Shown here one piece after another: positions 6,114 to 12,206 of a stretch of DNA of 42,305 nt. The stretch spans positions 1-42,305 of the forward strand of contig CALVUF010000003.1 of the NCBI GenBank assembly GCA_944363525.1, in the 5' to 3' direction. Below the pieces are notes generated by a model. It had not been told where the DNA came from. It saw only the letters and a program-made list of their open reading frames with translations, and did no database searches. The DNA comes from an uncultured Bacilli bacterium (GTDB taxonomy: Bacteria > Bacillota_I > Bacilli_A > RFN20 > CAG-826). Both the position numbers and the translations under genes were made by a program. The stretch's first letter is position 1; each line of letters opens with the position of its first letter.

Positions 6114-6552
6114 TTAAGAGTAAAGACCTTCTTATTACTAAACTTATAGAAGCAGTAAGCAAAGCTCTTGATGCATCATCTTTGGATAAGCAAATAGAAG
6201 CATTATCTAATGAACTCAATGATATGAACAGAGAGTTTAAATTACTCGTTAAGATGAATACGGCCACGCAGCAAGACCAAACGATTTGGCAAAAAGTATG
6301 CAGAACTTGAAGATATTTATAAAAACAAAGAAATTGAACTTAATTCATTAATAGCAAAAAAGAATGAAATCAAATTAAAAATAAGTAAATTAAATATCTT
6401 TATAGAAACGCTTAAAAAAAGGTGAACTCATTACTGATTTTGATGAAGCGATATTCAATTTCAATCTAGAGAAAGCGATAGTCCATAAAGATAAATCAAT
6501 AACATTCAAGTTCTATTCAGGATTTGAAACGACGATAAAGGCTGAGGAGTGA
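6088..6552 (+). pseudogene. Large serine recombinase, 3' remnant with frameshifts
   Basis: Reading across frames gives the C-terminal part of a large serine recombinase: VYNEMIKSKDLLITKLIEAV, a coiled-coil segment (SLDKQIEALSNELNDMNREFK, ..KKYAELEDIYKNKEIELNSL), then IETLKKGELITDFDEAIFNFNLEKAIVHKDKSITFKF ending at 6552. The N-terminal catalytic domain and zinc ribbon are absent. Two frame breaks are visible: one near 6290-6300 and one in a run of seven A at 6414-6420, where the second copy (8335-8496) has six A and stays in frame. This family (TndX/TnpX-like) integrates and excises elements; this copy cannot be active. Confidence 0.8.
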
Positions 6553-6650
6553 TTCCTTGGACTTTTTATAGTTATAAATTTGTATAAGATATGGAAAAAT
6601 GGCCTTTTTTAGTTATAATTAACTTAGCTAAGAAAGCAGGTGTTTTTATA

Positions 6651-8000
6651 ATGAAATACGAAGAAAGCGATAGAGTAGAACTTAAGCGAGAAATGGTAAA
6701 AGATTTAGATAAAGAAATCATCGCTTTTTTGAATGCCCATGGCGGAACTATTTATATCGGAGTAGACGACAATGGAAATGTAGCAGGCATTCCGCAAGGT
6801 TTGAGAGACGAATATGATGAAAAAGTTTCTGCGATTCTCACAAACAATATAAAACCTAATTCTAGAAATAAGGTGGTTTTTTCTTATAACGAAGATGGCG
6901 TCCTTGCTATTTATGTAAAAGAAGGAGATTCTAAGCCTTACTACCTAACTGAAAAAGGCCCTAAGCCAAGCGGTACATACATTAGAGTTGGAAGAAGTAA
7001 AAGACCTGCCACTGACGATGAAATTTTAACGATGATTCGAGACAGTAGTGGTTGGCTATGGGAAAAGGATAAGTCTCCGAATCAAAATCTGACTTTTACT
7101 ACGGCTGAGATATATTTCAATTCCAAGCATATTGAGTTCGGAAATGATAACTTTTTGACGTTGGGTATCGTGGATTTGGATGGCAATTATACTAATTTAG
7201 GGCTTTTGATAAGTGAAGAATGCCCAATTGAAATCAAATTTGCGTCCTATGACGAACATCTCAATTTCTTGAAGAAAAAAGAGTTTTCCGGCTCAATAAT
7301 CAAGATGGCCGATCAGGTGCTTGAATACGCAGAAATGATGAATACTACCTCTGCAGTCATAGTGCCTTACCAAGCTCAAAGAATCGAGACGCAATCCTTT
7401 CCTGGAGTCAGTTTAAGGGAGGCAATATTAAACGCCATTTGCCACGCTGATTATTCTTTTCCTTCAAATATAAAAATTGAGTTCTTCAAAGACAAAGCCC
7501 AGATTTCAAACCCCGGCTCAATTTATAAATACAGTTTGAATGAAGTTTTGAGAGGACAACAATCATTTAGAAATCCGGGTCTTGTAAAAATTCTTCATAT
7601 GCTTGGATTTATTGAGAATTATGGCAAGGGACTGAAAAGAATTAACGAAGCTTATCAAAACGAGGAACATAAGCCGATCTTAGATAATCTCGAACATTCT
7701 TTCATTGTTGAATTGCCTGATCTTAACTTCTTTAAGGCTAATAATGATAGGGAAAATGTCCGCAATGATGTCCTCAATGTCCGCAATGATGTCCTCAATC
7801 ATGAAAATATTTCAGACGAAGATAAAATAATAGAAGCCATTAAAAAGTCGCCCAATATTAAACAGACGAAACTTGCTGAAATAATAGGCAAATCAAATAA
7901 AACTGTCGCTAGAGTAATTGGAAACTCTAAAAAAATTAGAAGAGTCGGGTCTAATAGAACCGGTCATTGGGAAATCGTAGAAGAAAAAAACGAAGATTAA
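6651..8000 (+). CDS. Putative DNA-binding protein, AlbA_2/Schlafen domain with RecG-like C-terminus
   Basis: The 449-residue protein starts MKYEESDRVELKREMV. An in-frame ATG at 6591 is upstream of a TATAAT at 6614-6619 and so is not chosen; AGG at 6638-6640 serves the 6651 start. Residues about 5-120 form an AlbA_2 domain (ELKREM, EIIAFLNAHGGTIYIGVDDNGNVAGI, GTYIRVGRSKRPA). A middle part follows with LREAILNAICHADYS and an ATPase-like lobe NYGKGLKRINEAY. At about 375-390 a seven-residue unit (NVRNDVL) is repeated twice, and a C-terminal winged helix (QTKLAEIIGKSNKTVARVIG) ends the protein. Annotated homologues are called ATP-binding or RecG-related transcriptional regulators; their role is mostly unknown and they are common on mobile elements. 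Intact and full length, it is the main surviving cargo of the element. Confidence 0.85.
   Translation: MKYEESDRVELKREMVKDLDKEIIAFLNAHGGTIYIGVDDNGNVAGIPQGLRDEYDEKVSAILTNNIKPNSRNKVVFSYNEDGVLAIYVKEGDSKPYYLTEKGPKPSGTYIRVGRSKRPATDDEILTMIRDSSGWLWEKDKSPNQNLTFTTAEIYFNSKHIEFGNDNFLTLGIVDLDGNYTNLGLLISEECPIEIKFASYDEHLNFLKKKEFSGSIIKMADQVLEYAEMMNTTSAVIVPYQAQRIETQSFPGVSLREAILNAICHADYSFPSNIKIEFFKDKAQISNPGSIYKYSLNEVLRGQQSFRNPGLVKILHMLGFIENYGKGLKRINEAYQNEEHKPILDNLEHSFIVELPDLNFFKANNDRENVRNDVLNVRNDVLNHENISDEDKIIEAIKKSPNIKQTKLAEIIGKSNKTVARVIGNSKKIRRVGSNRTGHWEIVEEKNED
7755..7796 (+). repeat. Perfect 21-nt tandem repeat, two copies, in coding sequence
   Basis: Two identical 21-nt units (7755-7775 and 7776-7796) each encode NVRNDVL in the linker between the ATPase-like lobe and the C-terminal winged helix. 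As an in-frame multiple of three, the number of units can change by slippage without breaking the gene. Confidence 0.9.
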
Positions 8001-8144
8001 TGCTAATTGCCATCTAGCTCATAATAGTTAGGCGGCTTCAGCATCTCAAATAATGAAAAAAATTGTTGTAAATTTGTAGCATTTAAAAATTGCCGTTGTT
8101 GCCGTTGTAAGGGTTTGCAATGTATCAAAAGCGTAGTATGTAGG

Positions 8145-8332
8145 CATATTAGAACGACATGTCTGATACATTCTTAGCCGATGACTAGGGGTGTGCAGAC
8201 TTTTTTGATTTTAGGCTTAAATGGCCACTTTTTAAAATTACGGCGTTGTAATAGTTGAAGCCGAAATCTCTAAAATTCAATGAAAAACCACCATTTTTAG
8301 GGCTCACTTTGAAACGGCAGGTGTGCACTATT
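8145..8332. repeat. Long direct repeat, copy 2
   Basis: Second copy of the sequence at 5406-5595, same orientation, 188 bp, sharing the start CATATTAGAACGACATG and the end GGTGTGCACTATT. Here it is not next to a tRNA; the 8001-8144 stretch before it holds only short low-complexity repeats (GCCGTTGTT/GCCGTTGTA). Confidence 0.9.
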
Positions 8333-8334
8333 GA

Positions 8335-8496
8335 ATATTCATCTTCATAGAAACGCTTAAAAAAGGCGAACTGATTACTGATTTTGATGACGCTATATTC
8401 GGCTTCAATCTAGAGAAAGCAGTGGTTCATAAAGACAAATCCATAACGTTCATATTCTTATCTGGTATAGAAATTAAGGTAGAGGTCGGGGAGTAA
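8335..8496 (+). pseudogene. Large serine recombinase, second 3' fragment
   Basis: Fifty-three codons plus a stop encode IFIFIETLKKGELITDFD, then DAIFGFNLEKAVVHKDKSI and a short tail, clearly homologous to the end of the remnant at 6088-6552 but diverged. It starts abruptly at the end of direct repeat copy 2. Only the C-terminal tail remains, so it is non-functional. Confidence 0.8.
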
Positions 8497-8510
8497 ATCC
8501 TTGGCTTCTT

Positions 8511-9341
8511 TCATTTTTGAATTTTTCTTAAGATATGCAATTTATCTTTTTTGCAAATGGCGTAGAAAGTTATTGTAGTGTCTTCGCTGATTATCGGTAT
8601 AACTACTCTGTTAGGTTCGTTCCTGAACTTAAGCGATATGTTTGTGGCGAAGCCAGGAATAGAAGAAGCACTAACGATTTCAGAGAGGTTTTCTTGTTCT
8701 TGCCTAAAGAATTTTGATTTTTTTAGATGGGTTTCGACTATTTTGTCCCAAGGACCTAAGTCTTTGGCTATCAGGAAAGATTGACCATCTAACTCCTCAA
8801 AAGTTACGCCCTCCGATTTTTTGCATAGAAAATGGTTTTTTGGAAGATAGACATATAATTTTTCGTCCATTATTTTCTCGCAATAAATGCCTTCTGTTTG
8901 GATTTTTGAATTGATGAAGGCAACATCCGCAATGCCTGAGATGACGTCATTGATACATTTCTTCTCATCTTTTATTTCTAAGGTTTGGGGATTGTTGTCT
9001 TTTTCAAAATAGAAGAAATCAGGGTATTTGAATGTTGGGCCGGGCGCGGTCATTTCAACATGGATGGTCAAAGACTTTCGCTTGAGTTCCTTGGCCTTTT
9101 CCCTTATTCGCTTGTCGATTGAGATGGCGTCTTTTATATATTCAGAAATAATTCTTCCATTTTCGTTCAGAACTATTTTGTTTGGCCTTCTATCGAAAAG
9201 ATCTATTCCCAATTCGTATTCGAGCTTTTGGATGGCTTTGGTAACGGAAGGCTGAGAGACATTAAGCTTTTCGCTGGCTTTAAGGGTCGTCCCTTCCTCA
9301 GCCACGGCATTGAAATATTCCAGAAGATATGAATCTAACAT
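8511..9341 (-). CDS. LysR-family transcriptional regulator
   Basis: The 276-residue protein begins with the LysR winged helix-turn-helix (residues about 3-62: YFNAVAEEGTTLKASEKLNVSQPSVTKAIQKLEYELGIDLF, then DR and NENG). A linker helix and a substrate-binding type effector domain (about 90-270) follow. The ATG at 9341 has AGGTG just upstream. It is divergent from the flavodoxin gene at 9438; the 96-bp gap holds a 15-bp palindrome (9352-9366). This is the usual arrangement of a LysR protein controlling both itself and the divergent redox operon. The effector is unknown; the regulated genes point to oxidative or electrophile stress. Confidence 0.93.
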   Translation of the reverse strand: MLDSYLLEYFNAVAEEGTTLKASEKLNVSQPSVTKAIQKLEYELGIDLFDRRPNKIVLNENGRIISEYIKDAISIDKRIREKAKELKRKSLTIHVEMTAPGPTFKYPDFFYFEKDNNPQTLEIKDEKKCINDVISGIADVAFINSKIQTEGIYCEKIMDEKLYVYLPKNHFLCKKSEGVTFEELDGQSFLIAKDLGPWDKIVETHLKKSKFFRQEQENLSEIVSASSIPGFATNISLKFRNEPNRVVIPIISEDTTITFYAICKKDKLHILRKIQK

Positions 9342-9351
9342 TTTATCACCT

Positions 9352-9366
9352 ACTATTCGTAATAGT
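9352..9366. promoter_or_regulatory. Palindromic LysR operator candidate
   Basis: ACTATT-CGT-AATAGT is a perfect inverted repeat with a 3-bp centre, directly upstream of the lysR ribosome binding site and about 70 bp before the flavodoxin gene. A TATAAA (9388-9393) with TTATAC (9366-9371) at 16-bp spacing could be the flavodoxin promoter abutting this site. Confidence 0.55.
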
Positions 9367-9437
9367 TATACTACACTAATCAATCGATATAAACGTTTTT
9401 GGCGATTAGGATTTAAAATTTAATCGGAGGTAGAGAA

Positions 9438-9908
9438 ATGAAGACATTAGTCGCATACTTCAGCTGGTCAAACAACACAAAAAGGCTAGTGGAAGAAGTA
9501 AATAAGGAATTTAACTTCGATGTCGTTAGAATCGAAAGAGAAACGCCTTATAGCAAGGACTATAACGAATGCGCATACGTGGAAGCCAAGGACGAAGTCA
9601 GCAAACACATTCATCCCGAAATCAAAAAGCTAGATATTGACTTTGGTGGCTATGACTCGATTTTGCTGTTCGCTCCGATTTGGTGGTATACGGTCCCGAT
9701 GCCGGTTTTAACTTTTATAGAGGAACTAAAAACATATAAAGGGAAGGTTGTTTTGTTCGCTAATAGTTACACGAACGATCCTCAATATATGGTCAACAGC
9801 AAAAAAGATATATTGGAAGTAAATCATGATTTGAATCTTGTAGACGGATTGTTTAACAAGGGCGTAAAGAAACACATTAATTTTATAGGAAAAATGGAGG
9901 ACAAATAA
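9438..9908 (+). CDS. Flavodoxin-family protein
   Basis: The 156-residue protein is a stand-alone flavodoxin-like domain that should bind FMN. The phosphate loop YFSWSNNTKRLVEEV lies at about residues 7-21 and the flavin-side loop FAPIWWYTVPMPVLTFIEE at about 79-97. A CGGAGG ribosome binding site precedes the ATG. It is followed after 2 bp by the aldo/keto reductase gene and then by a second flavodoxin, so this is a redox operon under the divergent LysR protein. The length and WWYTVPMP motif fit short-chain flavodoxin/NAD(P)H-quinone-reductase-like proteins; the electron partner cannot be told. Confidence 0.88.
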   Translation: MKTLVAYFSWSNNTKRLVEEVNKEFNFDVVRIERETPYSKDYNECAYVEAKDEVSKHIHPEIKKLDIDFGGYDSILLFAPIWWYTVPMPVLTFIEELKTYKGKVVLFANSYTNDPQYMVNSKKDILEVNHDLNLVDGLFNKGVKKHINFIGKMEDK

Positions 9909-9910
9909 TT

Positions 9911-10771
9911 ATGGAAACTTTAAAACTCTACAATGGGGTAGAAATCCCCGCCAATGGCTTTGGCGTTTATCAAGTCAGCAAGGAAGATTGCAAAAAGAGC
10001 GTCTTAGCAGCCCTGAAAGCCGGGTATCGTCATATTGACACGGCTCAATCTTACTTTAACGAAGAACAAGTCGGAGAAGCATTGGCCGAAACCGATGTGC
10101 CAAGAAAAGACATCTTCTTGACCACAAAGGTGTGGATCGATCATTATGGGGAAGGCAAGACCTATGATTCGGTTATTGAATCCTTAAGAAAATTAAAAAC
10201 AGATTATCTCGATTTGATTTTGCTTCACCAGCCGATTGGAGATTATTACGGTGCTTACCGAGATTTAGAAAAACTTTATAAAGAAGGCAAGGTCAGAACT
10301 ATCGGAGTTTCGAACTTCTATCCTGATAGGCTCGTAGATATTTGTTTATTCGCCGATATTAAACCGATGGTTAATCAAATTGAAGTCAATGTATTCAATC
10401 AGCAAATCGAAGCCAAAAAGTGGGCTGATAAATACGGTGTCATCTTGGAAGCTTGGGCACCTTTTGCAGAAGGTAGAAATAATATGTTCCATAACGAGAC
10501 CTTGATGAGTATTGCCAAGAAACACGATAGAAGCGTTGCCCAGGTCATTCTTCGTTGGCTCTATCAAAGAGGGATCGTCTCTTTGGCCAAATCAACCCAT
10601 GAAGAGCGAATCAAGGAGAATTTCGATATCTATTCGTTTGAACTCGACGGCGATGACATGAAGCTCATCGAGACTTTGGACACGAAAACATCATCTTTCT
10701 TCAGCCATCAGGATCCTGCCATGATCGAGTGGTTCGGACAGCTGATTGTCGAAAGAAGAAACAAACAATAA
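9911..10771 (+). CDS. Aldo/keto reductase
   Basis: A complete 286-residue NADPH-dependent aldo/keto reductase ((beta/alpha)8 barrel) that reduces aldehydes and ketones. The catalytic tetrad is visible: Asp43 (HIDTAQSY), Tyr48, Lys73 (TTKVW) and His106 (LLHQPIG). The cofactor-side motif VRTIGVSNF lies near 139-147, and a C-terminal AKSTHEERIKEN loop binds NADPH. It starts 2 bp after the flavodoxin stop with GGAGGACAAATA as ribosome binding site, so the two are translated together. The pairing with flavodoxins and a LysR regulator suggests detoxification of reactive carbonyls or quinones. A decayed second AKR domain follows at 11527-11827. Confidence 0.95.
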   Translation: METLKLYNGVEIPANGFGVYQVSKEDCKKSVLAALKAGYRHIDTAQSYFNEEQVGEALAETDVPRKDIFLTTKVWIDHYGEGKTYDSVIESLRKLKTDYLDLILLHQPIGDYYGAYRDLEKLYKEGKVRTIGVSNFYPDRLVDICLFADIKPMVNQIEVNVFNQQIEAKKWADKYGVILEAWAPFAEGRNNMFHNETLMSIAKKHDRSVAQVILRWLYQRGIVSLAKSTHEERIKENFDIYSFELDGDDMKLIETLDTKTSSFFSHQDPAMIEWFGQLIVERRNKQ

Positions 10772-10790
10772 AGAACGGAGGGGAAATAAA

Positions 10791-11624
10791 ATGAAAAAGG
10801 CGTTCTTAACTGTAGCGGCTTTGATCGGGGCTATCTCCTTGGTCGGCTGCTCGACTAATGATTCGTCTATTGCAAACGGAGGCGACTCGGGAAATCAAAC
10901 TGATAGCGGAAATCCAGATACAGGGAACAATGGCGATTCTTCGAATACAGGTGGAAGCGAAGAAAAGGCAGGAAACGCAATCGTCGTTTATTTCTCTGCG
11001 ACGGGAAACACCGAAAGGGTCGCGCAAACCATAGCCGGCCATATCGATTCGGCAATATATGAACTTGAACCTGTCGATCCCTATACAAGCGCAGACCTTA
11101 ATTATGGGAACCAAAGCAGCAGAGTCGTCGAGGAACATAATAGGATTATCGCCGGCGAGGACGTGAACATTGAGCTTGTGGATGTCGATTTCGAGGAATT
11201 CGCCGATGCCGATTACGTTTTTATTGGCGCACCGGTTTGGTGGCAGGAACTCAGCTGGGTCATCGAAGACTTTGTTGCCAGCAACGATTTCTCAAACAAA
11301 ACAATCATACCATTTGGGACTTCTGCAAGTTCCGGATACACGCTCGGGAATCTTACCCCGTTGACCGAAGACGATGAAAGCGTCACGTGGCTCGATCCGC
11401 AAAGATTCCGCTCAAGCGTTTCGGATGATGACGTCATCGAATGGGTTGATGGATTGGGAATTTATTTTTCAGCCTCATTAGTGGAAGCACCAGGGGATGG
11501 TCCGCAAAGCAATTCTAATATTTCGTTTATCGATGGAGTACCTTTACTAACTTTAAATAATGGAATAGAGATGCCACAATTTGGATTAGGGACGCAAGTT
11601 CAAGAACTAGAAAATGGGATTTAG
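10791..11624 (+). CDS. Flavodoxin-domain lipoprotein, truncated flavodoxin-AKR fusion
   Basis: The product of 277 residues has a lipoprotein signal (MKKAFLTVAALIGAISLVGC, Cys20) and a Ser/Gly/Asn/Asp-rich linker to about residue 60. A flavodoxin domain follows, with phosphate loop YFSATGNTERVAQTI near 66-80 and APVWWQELSWVIEDFV near 146-161. After about residue 240 it enters the first strand of an aldo/keto reductase (PLLTLNNGIEMPQFGLGTQ) and stops at 11624. AKR sequence continues downstream in another frame. The ancestral gene therefore encoded a membrane-anchored flavodoxin-AKR fusion, and the surviving ORF keeps an intact flavodoxin domain that may still fold. A CGGAGGGG ribosome binding site supports the 10791 start. 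Confidence 0.85.
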   Translation: MKKAFLTVAALIGAISLVGCSTNDSSIANGGDSGNQTDSGNPDTGNNGDSSNTGGSEEKAGNAIVVYFSATGNTERVAQTIAGHIDSAIYELEPVDPYTSADLNYGNQSSRVVEEHNRIIAGEDVNIELVDVDFEEFADADYVFIGAPVWWQELSWVIEDFVASNDFSNKTIIPFGTSASSGYTLGNLTPLTEDDESVTWLDPQRFRSSVSDDDVIEWVDGLGIYFSASLVEAPGDGPQSNSNISFIDGVPLLTLNNGIEMPQFGLGTQVQELENGI

Positions 11625-11827
11625 GAATTTTAAATCAAACCGTAAGGGAATAATCTGCAACCTCTGCTCTAGAATCAGGATATAGGCATCTTGATTCGGC
11701 TCATGGATATATGAATGAACGTGGCGTTGGACAAGGTATTATTGATAGTGGTGTTCTACGTGAAGAGATTTGGCTTACTAGCAAGCTGGTCGGCAGGCCC
11801 AGAAAGCACCCGGCTATAGTTCAATGA
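11527..11827 (+). pseudogene. Aldo/keto reductase domain, broken C-terminal half of the fusion
   Basis: It begins in frame with the lipoprotein (GVPLLTLNNGIEMPQFG). After the stop at 11622-11624 a shifted frame reads ILNQTVRE, a stop, then ATSALESGYRHLDSAHGYM, NERGVGQGI and REEIWLTSKL, and ends at 11827. These are the Asp/Tyr/Lys region motifs of an AKR. About two thirds of the barrel is missing downstream. One frameshift, one internal stop and a 3' deletion are needed to explain it. The stretch 11828-11970 is AT-rich and holds nothing I recognise. Confidence 0.82.
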
Positions 11828-11972
11828 TTTGGGAAACTTTTATTTGAGATCCTAATATATTTTCTGTTTCAAACAAAAAATAACGCTCTTCTACTAATCA
11901 ATTGAATTCGAATTAGGGATTGAAAAGTCAAATCTGAATTGTATGAAAATTTTAACGATAGGACGAAGGGGA

Positions 11973-12206
11973 GGAAGGCCGAGTACGACGGCGAGATCCT
12001 TTCTTCGTGGTCACCGGAAGGAGGCTTCTGACGACCGTCCTGAACGACTATCGAGAAAAAAGGCCAGGAAGATTTTCCTGACCTCTGATTCCGATTGCGA
12101 CTACTTCTACTATCGAAGACACGGCTTTTCGGATCCGACGTCGTCGACTATCGAAGCGGAAAACTGACCGTCTTCGTCGAGGAACTCCTTCTGGAAGAAG
12201 GAAAGC
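11973..12206 (+). pseudogene. Decayed GNAT-like acetyltransferase fragment
   Basis: Three frames read in succession give a GNAT-like C-terminus: FFVVTGRRLLTTVLNDYREK, then ARKIFLTSDSDCDYFYYRRHGFSD, then VVDYRSGKLTVFVEELLLEEG. The pattern (acetyl-CoA loop and helix, a strand ending in TSD, YFYYRRHGF) fits the family, but at least two frameshifts are needed and there is no start. It runs into the 3' end of the BspA gene on the other strand. Base composition changes here from AT-rich to GC-rich, marking the right edge of the island. Confidence 0.45.

Larger units (their letters stand above)
5406..8500. mobile_element. Decayed integrative element(s) at the 3' end of tRNA-Ile
   Basis: Directly at the tRNA 3' end begins a 190-bp sequence (5406-5595) that recurs at 8145-8332. 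Each copy is followed, nearer or farther, by the 3' end of a large serine recombinase gene (to 6552 and to 8496). The GC content drops sharply relative to both flanks. The structure is best read as two tandem or nested insertions of related elements that have lost most of their genes. The exact outer boundaries are uncertain; I see no second copy of the tRNA 3' end. Cargo that survives: two small ORFs (5840, 6024) and the AlbA_2-type gene (6651). Confidence 0.6.

Noticed and set aside
6591..6650. Upstream ATG as start of the AlbA_2-type gene
   Set aside because: It would place a good TATAAT (6614-6619) inside the coding region and adds a non-homologous hydrophobic stretch; no ribosome binding site.
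11943..12167. 74-codon open frame as an intact gene
   Set aside because: Only part of it fits a GNAT-like pattern; neighbouring frames carry the rest, so it is a piece of a decayed gene.
12186..12202. TCCTTCT-GGA-AGAAGGA hairpin as terminator of the BspA-type gene
   Set aside because: Perfect stem but no T-run on either strand; it lies within the decayed GNAT-like sequence.
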